Assembly (NCBI RefSeq): GCF_000327385.1
Contig: NW_008710807.1
Location: 517,789 to 581,788, forward strand
DNA length: 64,000 nt
Source: Lottia gigantea
Lineage: Eukaryota; Mollusca; Gastropoda; Lottiidae
Reading direction: 5' to 3'
Every line of letters starts with the position of its first letter. Within the stretch, counting starts at the first letter, position 1. Positions 24,006 through 37,700 of the stretch are shown here, one piece after another. Both the position numbers and the translations under genes were made by a program. Under the pieces are notes generated by a model, which worked only from the letters and a program-made list of their open reading frames with translations, ran no database searches and was not told where the DNA came from.

Positions 24006-27000
24006 TTATCGTTGAGCTTTTACTTTCCATCTTAAAACCAAATAACATCCAATTCTTAATATCACAAAAAATATACACAGAATGATAAAGTCCAGCCAGA
24101 ACTCGGCATGTTCCACGTCCAATTCTTTCAGCACATCTGCTGCTTTTTGGAAAATACAGATTTTTTCATCACAGTCTAATGCACCTCTATCAAAGCCGTA
24201 GATGGCTTGAAGAGCTCCTTCGAAAGAATACCTAAAAATATTAGGAAACAGTCTGTTAATTTCTGATCAAAACTGATAAAAATAAAGAGAAATGACGTGA
24301 AGGCATGAACAGACTATAGAACTATACTTGCTCTAATTCTCAAAATAACCAAACTGGTTTGTTTGAATTCAAATCGTCAAGACTTAAAAATTGTGTAAAG
24401 TTCATTATCTGCTATGGCTAATAAGTTGTTTGGATTTCTGGCTTCGTTTTGCGGTTCGAATCAATAATACTTGGTTTTTTTTATCCTACCTTATATAAGA
24501 GATATAGGACAACCATTGTAGATAAACTGGTATTGTATCAAAATTAACAAAAAATCCACTGAATAAGAGAATTGGAATGGCTGTGACTGGTCCCAAAAAT
24601 ACTGCCACCTAAAATAACAATTTAAATACATGTAACTTTCAACATGTTACAGGATATAATCTAAAAACTAGAAAATATTCAAAAATAATTCATAAGAAAA
24701 CAGATCGGTCTGATCAGATAGTTTAAAAACTAAAATATTTATAAATGACTCAAAACATTTTGACTTGTTAAAGAATGAACCATAACGTCACAGAAATGTT
24801 TCCTGGTCTTCTTGGGCAGTTCATCCAAATTAACTAGCAGAAGACAATCTTATAAGAAAGCAGATCAGTCCATTAGCTTACCTGTAAGGAAGTAGCTGCC
24901 CCTATCAACAGACCCAACGATTGGGCTACCAGTGACGTCTGTACTGTTAACGTCAAAAACATGAAAAATCTGACGAAATCATTAGGTTGTGAGGTCATCC
25001 AGTAAACTATGCTACCATAAACTATCGGAAATATTATCTACAAATATCAAAATATAATCTACAAATATCAAAATATTATCTACAAATATCAAAATATTAT
25101 CTACAAATATCAAAATATTATCTACAAATATCTAGTACACTTTATCTCGGTTTATTGTGCCATCCAAACCCTCAGAAGTTTTTTGCCATGGCAGTCCAAC
25201 TGACCTCGGTATTTAATTGAGGTTTTAAACTGAAATCATAATGTTTCAAACAACAAGACTATTTACCTGGAAGGGCATATCTGCCATAGTTTTAGCTAAA
25301 TAATAAGCTTTTAAACTATACCAGTAATTTAGATGTTCTCTTACAAATACTGTCATTTCTATTGGAACTGAAATAATAAATACAGGTTAAAATTATTACT
25401 TTGATAACTTCTGATATATTATGTAATATTGGGACTAATAATATAAATGATAACTTACAAGTAAGGACAGTAGGCATGAGAGCTGTAAACATCAGAAACA
25501 ACATACAGAAAAACAAACACCCAGCATTGTTGAACACCTTACTGGCTTCATTACCAATTCCCAAATATAATAAACCAATCAAAATACCCACAGATAGATG
25601 AGATATCAACCTTAATCTTGTTAGGGTCTGAAATGATAAAACAGTGGAATAAATATACCAAATACTAATGATCCAAACCCTAAAAATCACAAAAACTCAA
25701 AAAGTATATCAACAATAACTATTTTAATATTCATAATGAGAAGTGGTATCAGGTTTCCAGAAAAGTAATATTTGATCATAATGAACGTTTTTATCATTGT
25801 TTATAATGCGCAACCAAGTTTTCCAAGCCCATTTAAACATGCGCACTATATTTGCAAATATATGGTACATATTCTTATAAACAAATAAATACAAAATTAG
25901 TTGAAACTGACCGTATCTCTCATGATAGACATGAAAGTCCTGACAAATAGAATCCTGAACTGAGTAAAACAACTGGTCTGAAACGTGTGACACTCTTGAT
26001 CTATAGGAATATCCTGAAATTAAAGAAAGGTCAAAGGTTATCATGAATATTAATTAGGTACGTCATAAATATTTAGTAGCTTGCACTTGGATGTAAAGCT
26101 ACCAACAGACAAGGTAGGGTTTTCAGTGCAGTAAGTGGCTTATGTAGAGCACTTGGACACAACATGAATTTTCAGAGACCTCATCTTGGAGAGACACCTC
26201 TCATTTTTGCCCCTACCCCACCTCCTAATAAGTTTATTATCCAATCAGATTAATGTATTTCTTCGAATCAGGATTGTATACTAGTTAAGTTTTCAAGAAC
26301 ATGGCCCCAGTTTTACAACATAACTCAAACAAACATATGGAAACAAATATCATAAGAAATCTACAAGGAAATAAAAATAGACTTCCAAATCTAATGCAAA
26401 TAAATAACCCTATAAACAAGCATTCTAAACATCATGATACACGAAAATTCAGCACAAGATTCCCAAGAGCTATAACACACGCATCTTATCTGCTGATAAT
26501 CCAGAACCCCGATATCCGTGTGCTTTTTACTCGGAACAGAATATTTATTATACTATCGAGAATGGAAATGCCCAAATGAACGAGGCTCTGTTGTTTATAG
26601 CTATTTTTGTAGACCATATCTTTCAGTCAATAGGAGTAATTGCTTTATTTTCTTTAGATTTGTATGTGGGGGCCACTGTGGAACATTGAGTTAGAGGTTT
26701 GTTCGTTAACCTGAAGGTCCAGGGTTCAATCAATTGGTCAAGATATACCTTGAAATCTTGCCCAGCAAGCCTTCTCCCAAATAACTAAATTAAAGCCAAC
26801 TATTGTAAATTGGTGCTTTGTCACATAAAAATGTCTAATAATATAAGATTTTTTAGTAAGACCATTACCTCTCTACTCTAAGTCAACCTTAGTAGTTTTG
26901 AAACAGAAGCGTTTTGAAAAAAAGATTAGTTTCTCTAAACTACGACACCTAGACTAGTTTAATAAATTCTTCCATATGTGACCCATATGCACCAATCATG

Positions 27001-30000
27001 CTTTCCAAAATCTAAGAGCAGATGCCATGCTTTTATGTTCGAAATAAGTACATCGCATTTGATAATATACTTTTAACCATACAGAAACGAAAAACAGACA
27101 AAAAATAAAATCTAAAATGCACCATCGTTAGCTAAAAATATTAAAAACTAAGATATTAATCATGCAATACCCAAAAATTCACAAAAATCACAAAAACAAA
27201 CCTCTGAAGACTCAGTTTGCTGCAAAAAATTATAAAAATACATTTCAAAAATTCTCTAATATATTTTTTTCAAATGGGAATGAAAAAGTCATCAATTTTT
27301 GACTTATTTTTGACCAAAAATAGAATTTAACATGCAGTAGTGTTGAGGTCTTTAATTAGACTACTTACTTACTACAATAACATAGTAATATTCCAATCCT
27401 CTCAAACTAATACAAAATATCTACAAATGACAAATTTGAGAAAGAAATCTAGTCAAAAATACTTAAAATTTTGAAAATATTTACCTCTGATTTTGGCACC
27501 ATGGGAAAACAATAGAAACCATTTGTCTTTCCATTACATTTTCCTGGAAGGTCACCATTGGATACGCCATTACAGCCATTCATAGCTTCAAATTCCATCA
27601 GACTTCGTTTTTCTTCGAATATTTTATGTAACGAAGTAAAGTTGGGATCTTCAGGCAAAGGAGGTATTAGTGGTGCATCAGTTGGTGTCGAGCAACTGGA
27701 TGAAGCCACAGATGAGGCAGAAGACCGTTTCCGTTTGAATTCTTCTTGAAATGGATCGCAGCGTCCTGATTTGACAGCATTGATCAGATGTTGAACTTTA
27801 TCGGCGCCGTATTCTCCTACAGCTACTTCCATAGCTGGAACATAAATTTTTCAGAATATGATCTTTGAATGACATTTAGAAAAGAAAGGTATATTAGATA
27901 AAAAAGCTACAGGATTTGCCCAATTGGCTAAAATTCATAATTGAATTATTTTTTTCTTAGAGTTGGAATATCTGCTCAGTGCTTGCTAACCTGAAAGTCA
28001 AGGGTTCAATCCCATCATAGGTCAAGATAATACCTTCAGATTTTCCAACCCTGTTTGCCCATGTCAGTGATGCAGGTAAGAGGGGCTGACATGGAAAAAG
28101 CGTCTAGTCATTCGTATGGGACAATAAACTGAGGCCCAGTGTGCTGCAGGCGGTTGGAAATTGAAAAAAAGAGTAGGCTAATGCCGCTGTCTGAGCAAAA
28201 TTTCTCTCATTGTACCCTACATAGCGTTGCCCATCTTCATTAGCTCACATGGTGCTGAAAAGTAGGACTAAAACTCCATTTCTTTCATGTATTTTACAGA
28301 GAATAATTTCCAACAACAAATGTGCGAAGACAATTATATTTAAAAATATGACGTACCATAATCTGCAGGGTTGTGATAGTTTGGACATTTAAATCCTTGA
28401 GCTTCGTAATACGGTAACAATGCTGCTATACTTCCACGATATATACATTGTCCTTCTGCTAACAAATACAACTATAAAATATAATAATATAACAATAATA
28501 ACTTCTGTTAACAAATACAACTATAAAATATAATAATATAACAATAATAACTTCTGTTAACAAATACAACTATAAAATATAATAATATAACAATAATAAC
28601 TTCTGCTAACAAATACAACTATAAAATATAATAATATAACAATAATAACTTCTGTTAACATATACAACTATAAAATATAATAATATAACAATAATAACTT
28701 CTGTTAACATATACAACTATAAAATATAATAATATAACAATAATAACTTCTGTTAACATATACAACTATAAAATATAATAATATAACAATAATAACTTCT
28801 GTTAACATATACAACTATAAAATATAATAATATAACAATAATAACTTCTGTTAACATATACAACTATAAAATATAATAATATAACAATAATAACTTCAGA
28901 GTCAAGATTAGACCCATAATGCAATGGTTGTGTTTAATGTATAAAGGCCTTGAGATATTTATTGCAGCTTTTGTGATAGTGACGTCATTAAAAGCTTTGT
29001 TATAGTCAAATTGCAAGAATCACGTCTGATTGAAAATTGGAATAGTGCAAATCAGTGCTATCAATGTCTCTGATACACATTGAAAGTTCAGAAAACCTCT
29101 TTACAATCCCTTTAAGGTGCCAATCTACATAGCGATTAAGAGTTGCGTAAGGTTGCAAATAATGAAAGTGGTGAAACACAATTCACAATTCAGTTACACG
29201 AGAGTTGTGTTCAAAACTTAATATCGCTATTCCTATTGGCAAACATAGGTGATCACTATAGTGTGAGGGTACATTAAATGTTATAATTGCTTAGTAAGCT
29301 GAACTAACAAATGAAAGAATGAAATGGAAATAAACAGAAACACAGAACTTACATGATCGAACATCTCAAATAATTTAGCACTAGGTTGATGTATGGTACA
29401 GATTATAGTTCTGCCTCCAGCAGCAAGAGATTTTAATAATGATACACATTGAAAACACGATGCACTGTCTAGACCACTGAAAATAAACAACAAAACATGC
29501 TTACTCTTCTGAAACAACTGAAAGCACTCTGTGAATGGGTTTTTCAACTAAAAATCATTTTCAGAGAGTCCGCATACCTAATATTGTTTATTTGACAGAT
29601 TTGTCAACTCAGGATCTCTTTCAGAGAGTCCACATAGCTTATATTGTTTATTTGGTAAATATCATTTAGAAATATTTCTATTTTTTATTTAAATTTGAAA
29701 CCATATATAGAATATATGAAATTAAATGGTGTTTTATATTGTAATTTTCTGTTTAATATTCGGCTAATGACGACAGACAACGCCATGCCTTGTACAATGA
29801 GGGAAATGTCACATGTCATGTTATGTATCATTAACTAATTGATATATAAGGATAGGGAAATATTCCCTGTCAAGAGATAAGATAAACATTTCTAAAATTA
29901 AATTTTATCGCGCGTCGTCCCTGAACTATATTAATGATGATTTAATAATGACTATAGATAATGTTATATTTCAACTTTCTAAAATAACTGAGATATTACG

Positions 30001-33000
30001 CATCAGGTTTAGTGTAATTTAGGAAAATTGTTGTCTAAATAAAATAGCTAAAAATTAGCCTAAATAGTTCTGAAATAGTTTCAGACAAATCAAACAAGAG
30101 ATTTTCATTTTGAAAAGAGATACTGACAGCTAAAATCTGAAATCATTTTTTTTCAAATTTTGTCACTAATATTTGAAATCTGAAGTTTGTGTTGTCAAGT
30201 GATCTACGCAGTGCCGTCACCATGTTTAAACTCAAATCAATTTTTATCTTAACTTCAAGTTAACTCTTACTTTTATCCCATAATTTCCCCTTCTGATAAC
30301 AAACAGCAATGTCCTTTAATCAGTGAGTTTATCAAATATAAAACCTCAAACGTTGGGATTTAACAGATAAAACACTATTCTCTTCTCACTATCTCTATGA
30401 AGTATATGAAGACTTCTAGATAATGATTAATTTGATAACTTAATATCTAACAAAAATGTCTGTCATTGTCTGTAATACGCACCCCTGTGGGTAAAAAGCT
30501 GCACACTATGTACTCAATCAGACAGTATTATGATAATTCTCAAATAGAAGTCTGAGTATCAGAGGCGTTTTTAGGTAACATTAGGTGAGGGGGCCGGACA
30601 GGGGCCACAAAATTGTCCACAGGCAATTCTTTCACTTTGTAAAATTATAAAAAAATTTGAAAGTGGGAGGGCTAAAGGTGGGCCAATCCTTTTTCTGGGG
30701 TGGGGGAACACCACTGCTATGTATTCCAATCTATAAGAATATATCTAACTATAAGATGATATACAGCAGACACAAATCTTTTAAATCAAAAACGCCTCAA
30801 AAGTAGTGTATATACATGTATATGAAATATGGAGGCTATATGGCTAATTGTTATGTGATATATCATACTATATTTTGACCGTTATTCAGGAAACATCAAC
30901 ATATACAGGAAACTCAAGTTACAAACCTGGTAGGTTCATCAAAGAACATAATAGGAGGATTGTTGACCAGCTCTAAGGCAATAGAGAGACGTTTTCGTTG
31001 ACCACCTGATAAATTGCTTGTTCTGGTTTTCTTGGTCTCAATCAAACCCAGAGTATCTAGTATCTCATCTACCTGAAATAGGAGAAAAAAGATATCAAAT
31101 ATATGAAGTTTTTATATCCTACTGTTCTGCACGTGCCTAGCTAAGGAAGACGGGCAATGCCATGCAGTGTGTAATGAGGGGAATGCCTAAATAGCTCTAC
31201 CCAGCGTATGTTGACAGAAAAGCAGTCAAATTCAGTTGATTGCCAAGTTTCCAAATATATAACATGGATGCTCATAGCCACAGAGAACTGTACTTGATAC
31301 AATGGCAGTTTTTTGTGGTCAGAATGTAAAGAATTCAGTAAGATTTGTGGTGTAATTATAAACAAGTGTAAGGTGAAGACAAGACACATTACACCTATCT
31401 TAATATTTATAAAACTAAACTAAACTATTGTTGATTCTTATACTTAATGATAAGAGTTCTTCTCACTTATATGACAAGTGTTTGAGATACACAACCCTCA
31501 TCAGGACAATTAGTGTGAGAAATATGACTTAAGGCCTAAGGCTTATGATAAATGTAAGCAAAGTCGCTGAAATGGAGCCAGAAGTCAATGGAGAGAATAT
31601 CCTACACTGTATTTGGATTGAAATTTCATTTATTATCTCTAACAAGTACTTTCTTTTTCTATATTTTTATTGGTAGGGTGGTGGGGGGTGGGAGGGGGAA
31701 GTGATTTCATATCTGATTTGTTACATTATCTGCATATATAACAAAATTCAGACTGAATGTGTCGCTGACGTCATTTTCCACGTCAACACTGATATCTCAA
31801 CACCAGTTCAGGCCGACATAATAATATATAAAAAAACTGCGTACTTATTACAACAATGTCAACTTTGTGACAGAGTTCATGACCTGGACAATAAATAATT
31901 TATAATTCACACTTATGACATCATATAGTTATCATATCACATTTTGTCCTGAATATTTTGATATACTCAGTTACACATCAGTTTGTATATGACATCCCTC
32001 AATATCCTATTGGACTTCACCACACATGTATACTCTACATCAATATTAAACAGTATATATGTATGGTCGGAAGGGGTCATTTGTAAAATTGGGGGTGTTT
32101 TTGTTGATGAATTATATCCTGATTTGGTTACATAATGAATATACAATTACTGGACAATTTGAAACCCTGAATTTCTTAACAGATTACTAAACTGTGATAC
32201 AATTACAGGCCAGGGCCATAAATTATCTAGTGGCAGAGGATGTGGCTGACCCCTCAAAAGAATTACAATGAATTTGTCAAATTAAGGATTTTAAAACGTG
32301 TAATTCTCAGCTTCACGGATTGTCTTCAACATCAGACAAAACCAAAACAACTTATTGTATATTACGAAAAATAAAAGTAATTCGCTTTAAAATTGATCAA
32401 CTTTTGCCCAATCTGCTCCAATAGCAGGACATCTGTGACAATGTCTATCAAAATTAGTTATTTATTGATACAATTCTTGACGTCAAATTCAGTAAAAACC
32501 AGTTATCAATAAATTCCTTCAGTTAAATCAATAATCAACTTATTTTGAGTCATTGTCCCAGTCTGCGTTTCTAATTAAATTTCGTTCAAATTTAACTCAA
32601 AGAAAAGTTGAAATTGAACCTGGTTGAAATTGAACTTGATTTGAAATTTAACTTGACTGAAATTTAACTTGACTGAAATTTAACTTGACTGAAATTTAAC
32701 TTGACTGAAATTTAACTTGATTTGAAACTTAACTTGACTGAAATTTAACTTGATTTGAAACTTAACTTGACTGTTAACTTGATTTGAAACTTAACTTGAC
32801 TGAAATTTAACTTGACTGAAATTTAACTTATTGAAATTTAAGTTAAAGATTTTACTGAATTTTACTCAGACACAGCTTTTTCCTCCTTTCCACATAAAAT
32901 ATGGCAACTTTCACTTTTGTGTAAAAACATAAAGACAGATTTGGCTTCAATTCAAGGTCTTTGAACGAATTATTGGAGGTAATCCAAGACTCTTAATGAA

Positions 33001-34673
33001 TGAATGTTCCATTACCAAACATAGGTTATTGGCCATTATATTTTCATAAACCTTTTAAGCAGACGGGGGAATTGGTGTTGACAAGGAAATTTCATAGTCT
33101 TGTTGTAAGATGAAGAGTTCTTATTCAATTACAATACTAGATAGATAGAGAGTAATCAATAAAAATGATTACCAAGGAGAAAACTATCATGGCATATTCT
33201 AGGTCATTTTCTATTCCACTTCTCCCTCTTCTTCATGCTTCATTAAAATGACTATCCCCCACCCTCTGCCTCCAAAACTAACATGTATATATTCCAGGTC
33301 ATCCCAGTCCCCCTCCTCTCATACTTCATCAACTTCACTCCCCACCCTCTGCCTCCAAAACTGATATAATCATATCGGAAGTCACCCTTCACCTTACCCC
33401 CCATTATGCATCAGGAAAAGACTCTTCCCATACAGACCCCTCCACCCTACCTCCTTCTCGTAATTCCTCTGTACTCTCTACCCTCAGGCCTTAGACTGAA
33501 AGACTATTCTTGTTAAGACACCTAGGCCAACTACCTACTTCCCTCCCATACCCCCACCCCCCATATCATCATCACCCATGCTACTTTCCTCTACCCTATT
33601 TCATTTCATTAGTCAGAATTCATATTGGTACTTCATAAAAGAGATCTCATGTTATTAGCGTTTATCTCTAATGAAAATAAATATCGTTCAAACAAACATG
33701 TCTAGGGTCAGACTCAGGGGAGAGAATAATACGATAATAACAAATCAATATTTCATCCATTCTTTATCTTTATTTTTAGAGAGCGTTTTCTTTGTCAGTA
33801 TCAGATGGTCTCAGTCAAAACAGAAAGAAAATGGTTGAAGCCAAAACTGTTAAAATACACAAGAGAATGGAGATGCCCAAATCCAATTTATAAAACTTTC
33901 AATTTACAACTGTTAAGGGACACTATTTCCTCTCACAATTTCTTTCAAGTTAAGCCTGAGTAGTTCCATTTAAATTAAATAATAAATTTGCATTTATTTT
34001 AAAAAGATTTTGCCAAGCCTAGTGTTCATTGTTATCCAGTATATTTCTCTGTGACCTATATTTTATGTGTTCTTGTGCATCATTGTAGAGGTTTTTCCAA
34101 ACTTTGTGTATCAGGGAAACTGATAGCATCAATTTGTACCATTCCAATATCTGTGATTCCTGCAATTCCATTTTATGACATAGCTATAGCAAAGGCCCTT
34201 AGATATCTTAGCTTGCTGATTCTATAGTAACTCATGTATGATTTAGAATTTCAATAATTACAAGAATTACAGCCATCATGGAAAATTGTAATGGTGCATG
34301 CTTTCAGTTTATCCAATACACATAGATATATGGAAACCATTTCACAATCCTCTCACTTTTAAAGATTATAAATATTTTTGAACTTACCATGCCTTCTTTC
34401 TCTTTCTGAGTCAATCCTTCGTCTAGTTTCAGATTTGCCGAACACATCATGGACTCCTCGACTGAAAGATGAGGTAGTAGATGATCGTCTTGCATGATGT
34501 AACACGACATTTTACGGAACGTTCGCAGATCTCTTTGTCTGTGACGCACCAACACGTCTCCATGTACATTCTTAGTTCTGAAATAATAAATGAATAAATG
34601 AATGAATACCGTTGGGTTGTGAATGAATGAATGAATGAATGAATGAATGAATGAATGAATGAATGAATGAATG

Positions 34674-34712
<39 letters not shown>

Positions 34713-37700
34713 AAATAAATAAAAGCAATTAGATTGTGAATAAATCAATAAAAAACATAAAAAAATAATGAATAACAGCTATTGTAAATGAATGAATGGA
34801 TGAATGAATAAAGTTGTACACCTTAATATTTTCAGGATAGGACTGATATAACTTCATAGAGTTCACATAGCATATATTGTTCATTTTGAATATTAATTTC
34901 ATGGAACAAAACCCGATTGATTTGTGTACACTGGGAAAGGGTTATCTTGAAGCTCTCTATATTTTTACGTGAATAATATAACAGATATTTTCAATGAAAA
35001 TTCATCAATTAATAAACAGAATGAATTAATTGTTATTTTACTTCCAATGTTTCTGCTCCAGATTGAGTTAAAATGAAATGAATGGAGTTTTATATCCTAC
35101 TTTTCTTCACACTTCTAATGAAGACAGGCAGATTACGTTAAAGTAGACATATAATAGAAACTAAAGTTGAAGCGTGACATTTTAACGGCAAGTCAACATT
35201 CTTATATCACTGGAATTACTATTCTATATCAGAAGCCATCATAAATTTACATCAAGGGAATTGATGCTCTTTCAGTCTTCAACTCTGATATTTGCCAGGA
35301 ATAACCAAGGTTACATTGGCACCATCAATATAGATATTACTGACATATATATATTAACACATGTTATCTAACTGAAAGGATTGTTCAGAGTATTTAATAT
35401 TAGTAGCTATTGTAGATTGTGAAATCATCAAAAACTGAGTTTAAGTAGAATTGCCAGAATGACAAGCGCTTGACTGAAAATTGAAAACAATGAGATGACC
35501 AATGACCGAAACGTCTGCCTCTATTGGCTATTTTGACAGTTGTTGGCTGGAGTAGAGACAGAAAAACTAGGCCCTGTTTTGTGGGGATTTTCCAGTCATA
35601 TTGAAATTTTTGTAATCATAAAATGACTAACCTGTATCCTGTTAAAATGTTCATTAAAGATGATTTTCCAGCACCGGAAGGTCCCATGATGGCCGTCAAC
35701 TCTCCTGGCTTAAAATGGCCTGAAATATTCTTCAATATGGTCTTTGTTTCTGAAAGAAAATCATGGTAACTTGAAAAAGCTGTCCTGATGAAGATTTTGT
35801 ATCCAAAACTTCGGTTAAAATCATGAAATGAGCTCTTTTCAATTCATTCAAGTCAAAATAATTTGAGATTTAATTAAGTAAGGGGTAAAATTTGCTTGTG
35901 GATTGATTCTGAATTTAGGAAATAGTTTTGACTGAGGATATCTGGCAGTACTGCGATCAACAGTTGACCTGACCTCCTATTCAAATATAAGGTATTACTT
36001 TTTACAAGTCAAATGTGCAATAACATTATACTGATTGCTGACGTTAAAACTGACAGCAAAGTTTTAAAGGTTATATAATTGAGTTATCAGTTAAATTCTA
36101 CAATGGACTTTCTCTACCTTAAAAAACGTAGGTTTGTGATCTAATTTAAAATATGACTCAAAACTACTTAGTGAGTACAATCACACTTGTTATAAATGTG
36201 TATGTAGAACTAAGTGAAAAGGGGGCATTCCAGCATCCTGACACCCTCTTGCAGATTTAAAAGGGCATTAGTCAAGGTGAGAAGTCAGGGCCTCCCTATC
36301 TGCCCCCCTTCCCTCCTCTCTCACCCCTTTACACAATCCCTAACTCTCAAGCAGGTCATGTTCCAATCTGTCCTTACAAAATATTTTGCTCCCTTACCCT
36401 GGGAAATCATTTTATAGTTTACAACTCATGTAGTCATAGTCATTAGTGTCATTTTATAAACTAAGTCCAATGTATCACATTATTTATACTAGTCTGATGT
36501 AAAAATAGATGACAAACAAAGAAAATATAATATAATATAATAGTATGGTATAGACATGTACTAGTTATTTAATAATGTATATATCATATACATGTTATAC
36601 TGACTGACTCATATAGAATAAAATATCATTATTAATATATTACCAATTGAAATGAAATGGAGTTTTACATCTCAAATTTCAGAGTCTATAAGAACAAAGA
36701 CACAAATTTAGGGGTTCCCCCTGCCTTTCCAAAACCATTCCTCAGGCCTGTAAAAGGTCAACTTTGAAGTGAAAATTAAGCTCTCTTAATGCTCAATACT
36801 CATCTTGGCCACCTGACGTCCATTGGCTTCTAGGGAGCCTCTGGCAGCCTCAGACCCCTGGTCTTGAGGGGATTCAGCACTTGTCTTTGACAGACACGTC
36901 TCATTTTGCCCCCCACCCCTCAGGCATTTCCACCTGTATAAGAAATAAGTAGAATTAAAGGATTTCTTTCAAAGTGATAATACAGTCTGTGTTTAATCCC
37001 AGGAGATGAAAATCTCTATATTTAGACCATAACTGATCTTAACTTATTTTATTTTCTTGCAGGATTTACTGAAAACTGTCATATAATATGAAATATTTCC
37101 TCATTACTCCAGACATTTTGGGGCTCCAATTAGATATGCCTGGCTTGGGCCTGGAAATCTTAGCCTCTTAACCTTTGATCAATTTTATTATAAAAAGTAA
37201 TGACATTTTATTTAGATCATTTGTTTTTCACACCTAGTTTTTAGAGAACATAAAGTCATGACCTTTAAAAGGTCAAAGATATCAATATTGATCCCTAGTG
37301 ATTGATTTTCATCCATTGTTCATTTCTTTATTTCACATAGTTTTTATAGCCCACAGGTTTTATTTTTATTTAGGAAAACAAAATGTTCAACATGGTTAGG
37401 TTTATTTGATATAACCCTGAGGTTTATGAATTGGACAATAGACAGTTTACGATTGTGTTTGTCCAATTTGGTAGAGTAAGTTATGGCAGACATGACTGGC
37501 AAATTCATCAGGATAAAAACCCTGATCTAACAAACAAATGGAAAAATTTCAAAGTATAATGATGGTTTTTCTCCAATTAAGTAAGACTTTAGTTCAACAT
37601 GTTTTGGTACAAGCTAGTAAGGAATGGACAATTACTAAGGGAAACATTTTGAATTGCTGCCAGACATGACTGGCAAATACAGAAGGATAAAAACCCTGGG

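Noticed and set aside
26301-26579. 92-codon open frame opposite ABCG intron 7
   Set aside because: Asn/Lys/Ile-rich AT composition, no domain, lies wholly in an intron.
28453-28893. CRISPR-like regular array
   Set aside because: Units are contiguous 49-bp copies with no unique spacers, in an animal gene's intron.
34447-34683. Open frame with repeated SFIH
   Set aside because: Translation of the TGAA microsatellite; the true exon in this place is ABCG exon 3 in another frame.
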